Assembly: GCA_016179995.1 (NCBI GenBank) | Contig: JACPCC010000080.1 | Coordinates: 1-5,211, forward strand | DNA length: 5,211 bases | DNA from: Candidatus Woesearchaeota archaeon | GTDB lineage: Archaea; Nanobdellota; Nanobdellia; Woesearchaeales; GW2011-AR9 | Reading direction: 5' to 3' | Part shown: positions 1-4,479 of the stretch, piece after piece | How the letters are laid out: every line of letters begins with the position of its first letter | How positions within the stretch are numbered: position 1 is the first letter of the stretch | Notes under the pieces: model-generated | Databases searched by the model: none | Told to the model about the DNA's origin: nothing | What the model saw: the letters and a program-made list of their open reading frames with translations, nothing else | Position numbers and translations under genes: made by a program

Positions 1-91
1 TAAGTAATTCTATCTAAATGAGTAATGGGGTGACTTATGTTTTTATTTTTAAACGTTTATAAATGGGAGATTTGGCACATATTATGGAATT

Positions 92-364
92 TTACAGTTC
101 TGTGTAAATCCATTGCACCCCATGAGGACCATAGATTATTTTCCCACTTTTCCAAAGATACTCTAAAATTACTTGTAATGTTTGATGCATTATTTGTCTA
201 GGCAATTGTCTTTTAATTTCAGAGATTTTTAAAGGCATATCTCTATGTTCTTTTAGAAAATCTTCTACCATCAAAACAGTGTTTAAATTAGGATATCTTC
301 TAGTTTGCTGTTCTTCTTCTTTTATTACTTCATTTTCTGTAAATTGTAATGCTTGCGTGCTCAT
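92..364 (-). CDS. Small winged-helix DNA-binding protein
   Basis: A 90-residue protein of unknown target. After a polar, glutamate-rich N-terminus (residues 1-25), the rest reads as a winged helix. Helix 1 is about residues 28-40. A proline-capped second helix covers 44-54 (ISEIKRQLP) and a recognition-like helix 57-73. The end is a two-strand wing around GKIIYGPHGVQWIY (74-87), with a Gly-Pro-His-Gly turn. Such small wHTH proteins in archaea are usually transcription regulators, but some only bind proteins, so the regulatory role is inferred. It follows the pilin-like pair on the same strand after 99 bases and appears to have its own TATA box, so it need not belong to that operon. No clear Shine-Dalgarno precedes the ATG; a short leader of about 13 bases is predicted. 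I do not recognise a named family. Confidence 0.72.
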   Translation of the reverse strand: MSTQALQFTENEVIKEEEQQTRRYPNLNTVLMVEDFLKEHRDMPLKISEIKRQLPRQIMHQTLQVILEYLWKSGKIIYGPHGVQWIYTEL

Positions 365-395
365 TTTATATCCATCGATATCTAAAAAGTATCCG

Positions 396-413
396 TTATA
401 TTTAAATGTTTCT
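396..413 (-). promoter_or_regulatory. Probable BRE/TATA promoter of the winged-helix gene
   Basis: Read on the minus strand, GAAACATTTAAATATAA contains a purine-rich BRE-like stretch followed by a TTTAAATA box (core 399-406). The box centre is about 39 bases upstream of the ATG at 364. This predicts a transcript start near 377 and a leader of about 13 bases. AT-rich background makes chance matches common, so confidence is moderate. Confidence 0.4.
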
Positions 414-463
414 GAGTGAATTAAATGAAAATCAAGAACGACTAAACCATTTACTACTAATTC

Positions 464-1033
464 CTATCTCACATTAACCACAAACTTCAAGGTATGGTAA
501 TATGGCTCATTATTATCGCCCCTCAATACCTCTACATTAAACAAATACTTTCCTTTATGCGCATCTCCTGGTACTTCTACCATTATTGGTTCAGTGCGAT
601 AATCATTCTGCGGTAAATTGATGACATCAGTAGGATAAAGTAGCCAGTCATTAATATCTGTCACTTGAGATTTAAAATCATTTCCCTCATAATCTACTGC
701 TTTATCTAAAGTAATTTCTAATCTAAATTGGTCATTATCTTGTTCAGTATTGTAAATCCCAACTCCAAAAATATGACTCTCTCCAGCTTGAATATCAGCA
801 ATATGCAGTGGCAAGGCTACCTTCTTGCCTTCGTCTAAAAGCAAGTGTAAGATTTCTTCTTTGGTACGTGCATCTAAAGCCTCTTTCTGTCCTTCTGCAA
901 TTCCCATCAATTGATAAAGAAAATAAATCCCCATTCCTAACAAAACCAAAGAAATAATAATCACTACTAACATATTCATAGAGAGACTAATATCTCCACG
1001 ATGATTACGAAAAAAATTAAAAGAAAAAGCCAT
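464..1033 (-). CDS. Type IV pilin-like membrane-anchored protein, second of a pair
   Basis: A 189-residue protein with a class III (prepilin-type) signal: basic N-terminus, R12-G13-D14, then a hydrophobic helix at about 20-42. An archaeal prepilin peptidase would be expected to cut after G13. The rest (about 70-189) is rich in beta strands. Short motifs such as VGIYNTEQDNDQFRLEI (91-107) and VEVPGDAHKGKYLFNVEV (152-169) look like an immunoglobulin/NEW3-type sandwich. It contains no cysteine, unlike its upstream paralogue. The gene starts 18 bases after the upstream stop, so the two are probably one transcript; no good Shine-Dalgarno is seen before its ATG. The role may be a minor pilin, pseudopilin or anchored surface protein. 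Pilus assembly genes are not in view, so function is inferred from the signal alone. Confidence 0.75.
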   Translation of the reverse strand: MAFSFNFFRNHRGDISLSMNMLVVIIISLVLLGMGIYFLYQLMGIAEGQKEALDARTKEEILHLLLDEGKKVALPLHIADIQAGESHIFGVGIYNTEQDNDQFRLEITLDKAVDYEGNDFKSQVTDINDWLLYPTDVINLPQNDYRTEPIMVEVPGDAHKGKYLFNVEVLRGDNNEPYYHTLKFVVNVR

Positions 1034-1051
1034 GTTCTCTTGGCTCTAGAC

Positions 1052-1609
1052 CTAAGCAATCACGTTCAAAAAGAACTGTTTTTCGTCGTAAATTATGTTG
1101 ACTGGGCAAGATTCACCCGAAGGTATAGCAGTAGGTTCACATCTAACTTCTATTTTACAAATATATTTCCCAGCAAATAACTCTTTCTCTGTTATTATCA
1201 CATTATAACCAACGCTACCACTTGGCTCTACATTCTGTGGAATGGAAACTACTGTCGGAAGTTGTGGTGAGTTTTGGTCATACTTTTCTGTACCTTTCGA
1301 ACACTCAGAAATATAAAATTTTGCGCCTTTTGCAACAAACTCATTTTTATTATAATAACCGATACTCATGGTCTTATCTTCTTCTCCTCTTCTAATCTCT
1401 ACTTCTTGAGGAATAGTTATCGTATTCTCATTTGTTGGTTTCGATTCTAATTCCGTTAAAGCTAAAGCTTGCGGCAGTTTCTGCCCTGCCCCTTTGAAAA
1501 TAGCTCTGGTCAAAGTTAAACTCAAACCTAAAACTACAAAAGCAATAACAATAATAACAATAGCTGTAATGGAAAGCGACAAATCTCCTTTTTTATTTCT
1601 AAATAACAT
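1052..1609 (-). CDS. Type IV pilin-like protein with four cysteines, first of a pair
   Basis: The reading frame can start at 1615 (187 residues), but I prefer the internal ATG at 1607-1609 (185 residues). The Shine-Dalgarno GAGGTG at 1617-1622 is 7 bases from that ATG and only 1 base from the upstream one. In the 187-residue numbering, the N-terminus has a basic patch, K9-G10-D11-L12-S13, then a hydrophobic helix at 16-38: a prepilin-type signal with likely cleavage after G10. The ectodomain (about 65-187) is predicted beta-rich. Its SIGYYN and FAGKYICKIEV motifs match positions in the downstream paralogue. Cysteines 105, 153, 159 and 170 could form two disulfides outside the cell. It is the promoter-proximal gene of the pair. 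Assignment as pilin-like is good; whether it forms a pilus is unknown. Confidence 0.77.
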   Translation of the reverse strand: MLFRNKKGDLSLSITAIVIIVIAFVVLGLSLTLTRAIFKGAGQKLPQALALTELESKPTNENTITIPQEVEIRRGEEDKTMSIGYYNKNEFVAKGAKFYISECSKGTEKYDQNSPQLPTVVSIPQNVEPSGSVGYNVIITEKELFAGKYICKIEVRCEPTAIPSGESCPVNIIYDEKQFFLNVIA

Positions 1610-1616
1610 CTTCATA

Positions 1617-1622
1617 CACCTC
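1617..1622 (-). promoter_or_regulatory. Shine-Dalgarno that decides the pilin start
   Basis: GAGGTG on the minus strand matches six bases complementary to the archaeal 16S 3' end. Spacing to the ATG at 1609 is 7 bases; spacing to the ATG at 1615 is 1 base, which is too short. The shorter, 185-residue start is therefore favoured. Confidence 0.7.
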
Positions 1623-1647
1623 TTTTGATTAGACTATTAATATTTAC

Positions 1648-1711
1648 TTAATGCTCAGTCTTTATAGTTAAGTATTATTAATTGGTATATAAAGGTTACT
1701 TTGATGCTCAG
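1648..1711. repeat. 11-base direct repeat bracketing the pilin TATA box
   Basis: TTAATGCTCAG (1648-1658) and TTGATGCTCAG (1701-1711) differ at one base and are 53 bases apart, close to five helical turns. One copy lies just upstream of the pilin TATA box (1686-1693) and the other just beyond the predicted start site near 1664. This placement suggests a two-site operator, but that is inference. Confidence 0.5.
1684..1697 (-). promoter_or_regulatory. TATA promoter of the pilin-like operon
   Basis: The minus strand reads AACCTTTATATACC, with a strong TTTATATA box (1686-1693). Transcription would start near 1664, leaving a leader of about 55 bases that carries the Shine-Dalgarno at 1617-1622. 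The first 11 bases, AACCTTTATAT, are identical to the plus-strand promoter at 1755-1765, which supports both calls. Confidence 0.6.
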
Positions 1712-1752
1712 ATAAACATAAGTTTTTAACCCCTGTTTCCTCACCTTCCCAC

Positions 1753-1767
1753 AAAACCTTTATATTA
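1753..1767 (+). promoter_or_regulatory. BRE/TATA promoter giving a leaderless transcript
   Basis: AAAACCTTTATATTA carries a BRE-like AAAACC (1753-1758) and a TATA box TTTATATTA (1759-1767). The box centre is 27 bases from the A of the ATG at 1790, so transcription should begin at or next to the start codon. No Shine-Dalgarno is present, as expected for a leaderless mRNA. Confidence 0.65.
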
Positions 1768-1789
1768 CTCCTCTTTCTACCTACTCTCT

Positions 1790-2185
1790 ATGGCTCTTTA
1801 TGAAAAGAAATGGTGGCAGGCTCTCTTCAAAAAGAAAGAGGAGAAACAGGAAGATGTCATTCACGATGTACAGGCTATTTTAGAATTCTTAAAAGACATA
1901 CCCGAGGAATCACGCTCTTTAATCCCTTTATTTAAACAATTAGAAGACTTAGAAAAAGAACGTCAAGTTGCTTCTGGACATCTCACAAAAATAAATCTTG
2001 AAACACAATCGGGAGTTTTAGAAAAGATTCTTGCTCGTTATGAAGCCTTGCAGAATGATGCCGACATCAATGGAATTCGAGTAAAAAGAATTGCTTTAGA
2101 TTTCTTAAAGAAAGCTAAGAAAGCTGGTCTTAAAGATTTAGTGGCTGAGAAAGAGCAGAGCTCTAGATGGCGCTTAGGGTGGTAA
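1790..2185 (+). CDS. Hypothetical helical protein, highly charged
   Basis: A 131-residue protein I do not recognise. A basic/aromatic N-terminus (MALYEKKWWQALFKKK) is followed by an almost wholly helical, charged chain. Likely helices are about 21-37, 43-60 (QLEDLEKER, coiled-coil-like), 66-90, and 97-123 (lysine-rich). It ends in SSRWRLGW. It has no signal peptide, membrane segment or cysteine, so it is probably cytoplasmic; the WW and KK residues of the N-terminus could associate with membrane or nucleic acid, but this is speculation. It diverges from the pilin-like operon and has its own leaderless promoter. The codon pattern and the well-placed promoter support a real gene. Confidence 0.7.
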   Translation: MALYEKKWWQALFKKKEEKQEDVIHDVQAILEFLKDIPEESRSLIPLFKQLEDLEKERQVASGHLTKINLETQSGVLEKILARYEALQNDADINGIRVKRIALDFLKKAKKAGLKDLVAEKEQSSRWRLGW

Positions 2186-2194
2186 TATTTTTCT
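2186..2194 (+). terminator. Possible T-run terminator after the helical protein gene
   Basis: A run of five T residues (2188-2192) directly follows the stop codon at 2183-2185. Archaeal RNA polymerase can stop at such T-runs without a hairpin. The evidence is only composition, in AT-rich DNA. Confidence 0.3.
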
Positions 2195-2242
2195 AAATAA
2201 AATACCCCCCTGACTAAAAAGTCCCACTTTCTTACACAACTC

Positions 2243-2249
2243 TTTTAAG
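2243..2249 (+). promoter_or_regulatory. Possible TATA box for a leaderless HECCH-protein transcript
   Basis: TTTTAAG is centred about 26 bases before the A of the ATG at 2272, the spacing expected for a leaderless archaeal mRNA. No Shine-Dalgarno precedes the ATG. The box itself is a weak match. Confidence 0.4.
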
Positions 2250-2271
2250 CAAATTTTCATTTTAAATCGTC

Positions 2272-2700
2272 ATGGAAGAAAATGTCTCATTTGAAGAGAA
2301 CATTTCATTAGAGGATAAACTAAACCAAGCACGACCAAATTTACCTTATGAACTTCTTCAACAAAAAAACCGCAGAGAACCTAACTATATCATTCAAAAC
2401 GATTACTTAACTCGTTTTAGAAACGAACAAAAAGATCTCTTAAAATTTATACCGCTTGCTCATATTAATAAATTTCCTAAAAATGGCAACGAATGGCTTT
2501 ATGGCTGGACTTGGCGCAATAAAAGTGGAAAGGTCAATCTACGTGAAGATTTAATCGGCACTAAAAAACTGGAAGTAGACATCCACGAATGCTGCCATAC
2601 TCCTGATGAATATGAAACTAGAGTTTTAACCGCTGAGATTATGAAAACGATTATACCGGAAGAAAAAAAATATTTGCATAACTGGAGAAATTACAATTAA
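2272..2700 (+). CDS. Small putative zinc metallopeptidase with HECCH motif
   Basis: A 142-residue protein with a HExxH zinc-binding signature, H105-E106-C107-C108-H109, in the context LEVDIHECCHTPDEYETRVLTAEIM. In HExxH peptidases the two histidines bind zinc and the glutamate activates water. The following DEYETRVLTAEIMKTIIP resembles the E-x-E-A-x-x-F-A-x-x-L-L-x-P helix of the ImmA/IrrE (DUF955) group, which would make E113 or E115 the third ligand. The segment before the motif (GKVNLREDLIGTKKLEVDIHE, 86-106) also fits the strand-turn-helix order of that fold. The loop between motif and third ligand is much shorter than usual, and the N-terminal 80 residues match nothing I know. No signal peptide is seen, so it is probably cytoplasmic. 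The catalytic role is inferred; an inactive scaffold is possible. Confidence 0.68.
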   Translation: MEENVSFEENISLEDKLNQARPNLPYELLQQKNRREPNYIIQNDYLTRFRNEQKDLLKFIPLAHINKFPKNGNEWLYGWTWRNKSGKVNLREDLIGTKKLEVDIHECCHTPDEYETRVLTAEIMKTIIPEEKKYLHNWRNYN

Positions 2701-2703
2701 AAA

Positions 2704-2870
2704 TAATTGTATTTGTTTAGCAATTTTGCGGTCTGTTTTCCTCACCCCACTAAAGCTGTATGATGGATAAAATGGTAAATCTACTATTTTGCTGGCGGGG
2801 AACTCGAACCATCTGACGAATGGTTACGCTCAAAAAACTCATTGACCGCGCCGAGCTAAACAAATAATTA
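2704..2870 (+). ncRNA. Candidate structured RNA or TIR-bounded element
   Basis: The whole gap between two convergent genes folds on itself. The closing stem is TATTTGTTTAGC (2710-2721) with GCTAAACAAATA (2855-2866), 12 perfect pairs. It extends by TAATT/AATTA (2704-2708/2866-2870) if GT at 2709-2710 is bulged. Nested inside are GCGGTC/GACCGC (2728-2733/2844-2849) and GTTTT/AAAAC (2735-2739/2834-2838). A predicted three-way junction follows. One arm has CCCC/GGGG (2745-2748/2797-2800), AGC/GCT (2754-2756/2791-2793) and a nine-pair hairpin at 2769-2790 with loop AATC. The other arm is AACCAT/ATGGTT (2807-2812/2820-2825). The tip hairpin has a G-U pair only on the plus strand, which favours plus; otherwise the strand is undecided. 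It lacks signatures of tRNA, 5S, SRP or RNase P RNA. A MITE-like element or two-way terminator remains possible. Confidence 0.5.
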
Positions 2871-2891
2871 AATAAAATAATTTTTACGTAC

Positions 2892-3497
2892 CTAAACCCT
2901 TCCTAAAAATATCCTATGTTTATCCTTCTTTCCTTCCATTTCATCTAAGATTCTATTTACAACCAGCTGTTTAGGGTCAGGAAGTAGTTTAACTCTATTT
3001 TTTATGTCCTCAAAACTTTCAAAAGGTTTTTCTTGTCTTGCTTTCAATATTTCTACACGATGCTTTAACCCTAATCCTGGTAATAATTCTAATTGATGCA
3101 TCCTTAGAGTAAGAGGTTGTGCTTTATTAAAGAAAGCAATAAATGGTGCTTCATTCTTCTCAATACTTTTTCTTAGCGCATGCGGTAATTCATTTCTCGC
3201 TGTAGAGGTCAATCTATCAATGGAAATTCTACCTTTAATATGGTGTATTTCATCTCTTTTAGCTTCGCCAATATACACTTCTTCTAAAGGCTGTAAAAAC
3301 ACTCCTTTTTTTGGCACTAATTCTAATAAAGATAGATTTTTTAATCCTAAAGCTTGAGCAATAGGGGTTTTAAAATTACCAGAATCCATGGGGTAACCAT
3401 GTTCTAAATAATCCAATATCACTGCTTGTTCCTCACGAGTAACTGAAGCAGTAGTAGCGGCTGTTGCAGAGGTATTTATTGTAGTTTCGTTGACCAT
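2892..3497 (-). CDS. DUF655 family protein with HhH motif
   Basis: A 201-residue member of the archaeal DUF655 family, which is near-universal in archaea and presumed to bind nucleic acid; the exact role is unknown. Visible landmarks are EEQAVILDYLEHG (22-34), LSLLELVPKKGVFLQPLEEVYIG (55-77, OB/S1-like strands), the RISIDRLTSTARNELPHAL stretch (90-108), NEAPFIAFFNKAQPLTLRMHQLELLPGLG (115-143), and a helix-hairpin-helix turn at PGLGLKH (140-146). The chain then continues through FESFEDIKNRV (159-169) into a DP-containing helix. Length is normal apart from a Thr/Ala/Ser-rich N-terminal extension (about residues 3-20) of low complexity. No Shine-Dalgarno supports the listed start and no nearby ATG offers a clear alternative. 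It is the third gene of the rpl21e-rpo4-DUF655 operon, 41 bases after rpo4. Confidence 0.93.
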   Translation of the reverse strand: MVNETTINTSATAATTASVTREEQAVILDYLEHGYPMDSGNFKTPIAQALGLKNLSLLELVPKKGVFLQPLEEVYIGEAKRDEIHHIKGRISIDRLTSTARNELPHALRKSIEKNEAPFIAFFNKAQPLTLRMHQLELLPGLGLKHRVEILKARQEKPFESFEDIKNRVKLLPDPKQLVVNRILDEMEGKKDKHRIFLGRV

Positions 3498-3510
3498 TTT
3501 GGGTAGTAAG

Positions 3511-3537
3511 AAGCCGTAATTTATTAAAATTACGCTT
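3511..3537 (-). other. Stem-loop between rpo4 and DUF655
   Basis: In the 41-base gap, AAGC-C-GTAATTT (3511-3522) pairs with AAATTACGCTT (3527-3537). That gives 11 pairs with one bulged C (3515) and loop ATTA. On the mRNA (minus) strand it begins just after the rpo4 stop. It lacks a T-run on that strand, so an RNA-processing, stability or partial-attenuation role is more likely than simple termination. A T-run does follow it on the plus strand, where no gene reads toward it. Confidence 0.55.
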
Positions 3538-3538
3538 T

Positions 3539-3889
3539 TTATTTAAATTCTTGAACGGTTTTTAGAATATCATCTTGATCTTTCTTAGGCAAACTAAGAG
3601 GATAAGCTTGTAAAACTACTTTCAAATCTTGAGCATCTTTAGGTAAGAAATCTATAATTTTAGCTATATGCTCTTCTTTTAAACGAGTTAATTTCAAGTC
3701 TACTAACCTATCATGCAGTTCTTTGCACTTCTTATGGTCCATAATATTAGGCACAAAAAGGTCTACATATTCTTTGCATTTATTGGACAGAAGGTTAAGC
3801 TTTTCATCACGCTTTTCTATCTCGGCTAAGCGTTCTTTTACTACCGCTAATGACAAAGGCTTTTCTTCAATAAATAATGGGTTGCTCAT
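3539..3889 (-). CDS. rpo4: DNA-directed RNA polymerase subunit Rpo4 (RpoF)
   Basis: A 116-residue protein of normal length for Rpo4, the archaeal counterpart of eukaryotic Rpb4. With Rpo7 it forms the stalk of RNA polymerase, which helps promoter opening and binds nascent RNA. The N-terminal tip (SNPLFIEEKPLSLAVVKERLAEIE) matches the segment that contacts Rpo7. A helical region spans about 27-68. The C-terminal HRDC-like part, with its signature HIAKIIDFLPKDAQDLKVVL (74-93), ends in a helix DDILKTVQEF (106-115). Position directly after rpl21e and before DUF655 is the classical archaeal order and supports the call. The gap from rpl21e is 38 AT-rich bases; only a weak AGGA lies upstream of the ATG, so the start rests on homology and length. 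Confidence 0.93.
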   Translation of the reverse strand: MSNPLFIEEKPLSLAVVKERLAEIEKRDEKLNLLSNKCKEYVDLFVPNIMDHKKCKELHDRLVDLKLTRLKEEHIAKIIDFLPKDAQDLKVVLQAYPLSLPKKDQDDILKTVQEFK

Positions 3890-3927
3890 TTTATTTGTTT
3901 CCTAATTTTTAATCAATTTAATAATTA

Positions 3928-4221
3928 TTAATTTACTTTTTTAAGATGGATTGGATAAACCAACAACACTTTATCTTTATTTCCATCGGTAATGCCAAGT
4001 TCATAGCATCTTCCGCGTTGGGCGATGACTTTAGCAATTCGACCATGAAAACGTGGGAAGCAGCGTCCTTTTTGCACTTGCGGATTAAGCTTAATTGCTA
4101 CCATTTCTCCAGGTTGAAATTTCTGAAAATAACGGATAACTGAAATCTTACCTCTCTCACGATGATCAAGTGTAAGCTTGTGTCTTGTCTTTCTTTGATG
4201 TGTACCTATGCGTTGAACCAT
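3928..4221 (-). CDS. rpl21e: 50S ribosomal protein L21e
   Basis: A 97-residue protein matching the archaeal/eukaryotic L21e family, a large-subunit ribosomal protein with an SH3-like barrel that binds 23S rRNA. Landmarks are the N-terminal RKTRHKLTLDHRERGK (10-25), FQPGEMVAIKLNPQVQKGRCFPRFHGRIAKVI (36-67) with the diagnostic PRFHGR core, then QRGRCYELGITDGNKDKVLLVYPIHLK (68-94). Length is typical. It is the first gene of the rpl21e-rpo4-DUF655 operon. Upstream is a probable TATA box at 4260-4267. The chain is slightly divergent: the usual T-G-V after FHGR is I-A-K. That fits a fast-evolving lineage. Confidence 0.97.
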   Translation of the reverse strand: MVQRIGTHQRKTRHKLTLDHRERGKISVIRYFQKFQPGEMVAIKLNPQVQKGRCFPRFHGRIAKVIAQRGRCYELGITDGNKDKVLLVYPIHLKKVN

Positions 4222-4258
4222 TTTAGTCTCTTTAATTTATTTATCTTTTATCTAATTA

Positions 4259-4268
4259 GTATATTTAC
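4259..4268 (-). promoter_or_regulatory. Probable TATA box of the rpl21e operon
   Basis: GTAAATATAC on the minus strand, with purines upstream (AGAA), lies about 42 bases before the rpl21e ATG. It predicts a start near 4237 and a leader of about 16 bases. AT-rich surroundings limit certainty. Confidence 0.4.
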
Positions 4269-4330
4269 TTCTCTTTATCTCTCTTTTTCAGCTTTAATTT
4301 ATAAATATATCGAAAGATTTGAGATAAGAT

Positions 4331-4361
4331 GCTAAAATTAGACTAAATAGTCTGCTTTTAG
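4331..4361. repeat. Imperfect palindrome in the divergent promoter region
   Basis: GACTAAATAGTC (4341-4352) is an inverted repeat with two central bases. It is flanked by CTAAAA (4332-4337) and TTTTAG (4356-4361), giving about 14 nested pairs with a single T-C mismatch and one T-G pair. It lies between the rpl21e and exported-protein promoters and could be an operator or a transcript hairpin. Confidence 0.5.
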
Positions 4362-4377
4362 TTCGTCTGCTTTTAGT
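4350..4377. repeat. Perfect 13-base tandem repeat
   Basis: GTCTGCTTTTAGT occurs at 4350-4362 and again at 4365-4377, a period of 15 bases. The first copy supplies the right arm of the neighbouring palindrome, so the second copy could form the same stem with a larger loop. Confidence 0.7.
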
Positions 4378-4427
4378 AATTTTGTTTTCAATTAATTTTT
4401 ATCACTCTAGCTCTAATCTTCATAAAT

Positions 4428-4439
4428 GTTATAAATTAG
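4428..4439 (+). promoter_or_regulatory. Possible TATA box of the exported-protein gene
   Basis: The TTATAAAT box (4429-4436) predicts a start near 4459 and a leader of about 21 bases before the ATG at 4480. No Shine-Dalgarno is seen in that leader. Confidence 0.4.
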
Positions 4440-4479
4440 TCGTTCTAATCTTACCATTATCTCCTCTATATTTTATAAA

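Noticed and set aside
1..91. Possible promoter (TTTATAAA near 55-65, minus) for a gene beyond the left edge
   Set aside because: AT-rich DNA, no start codon or coding sequence in view to support it.
38..202. Plus-strand reading frame of 54 residues at the left edge
   Set aside because: It overlaps the better supported winged-helix gene on the other strand and its translation is low-complexity and aromatic-rich with no Shine-Dalgarno.
2218..2230. Small inverted repeat AAAGT-CCC-ACTTT
   Set aside because: Only five A/T-rich pairs with a three-base loop; expected by chance here.
2760..2816. Box C/D guide RNA on the plus strand (ATGATGG at 2760-2766, CTGA at 2813-2816)
   Set aside because: The C box is imperfect, no convincing D' and C' pair lies between, and CTGA falls inside a hairpin loop.
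2728..2849. 5S rRNA, suggested by 122 bases closed by GCGGTC/GACCGC
   Set aside because: The conserved loop C (CCGAAC and neighbours) is missing and helix II does not form; 5S is too conserved for this.
2791..2865. tRNA gene on the minus strand, suggested by TAGCTC, GGTTCGAG and a CCCCGCC end
   Set aside because: The T-arm does not pair (GATGG against TCCCC), the T-loop would be 8 bases, no 7-base loop with U33 gives an anticodon arm, and the implied acceptor has a mismatch and a total length near 60 bases.
3723..3905. Plus-strand 60-residue reading frame
   Set aside because: Antisense shadow lying mostly inside rpo4, which is certain by homology.
3946..4143. Plus-strand 65-residue reading frame
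   Set aside because: Antisense shadow inside rpl21e.
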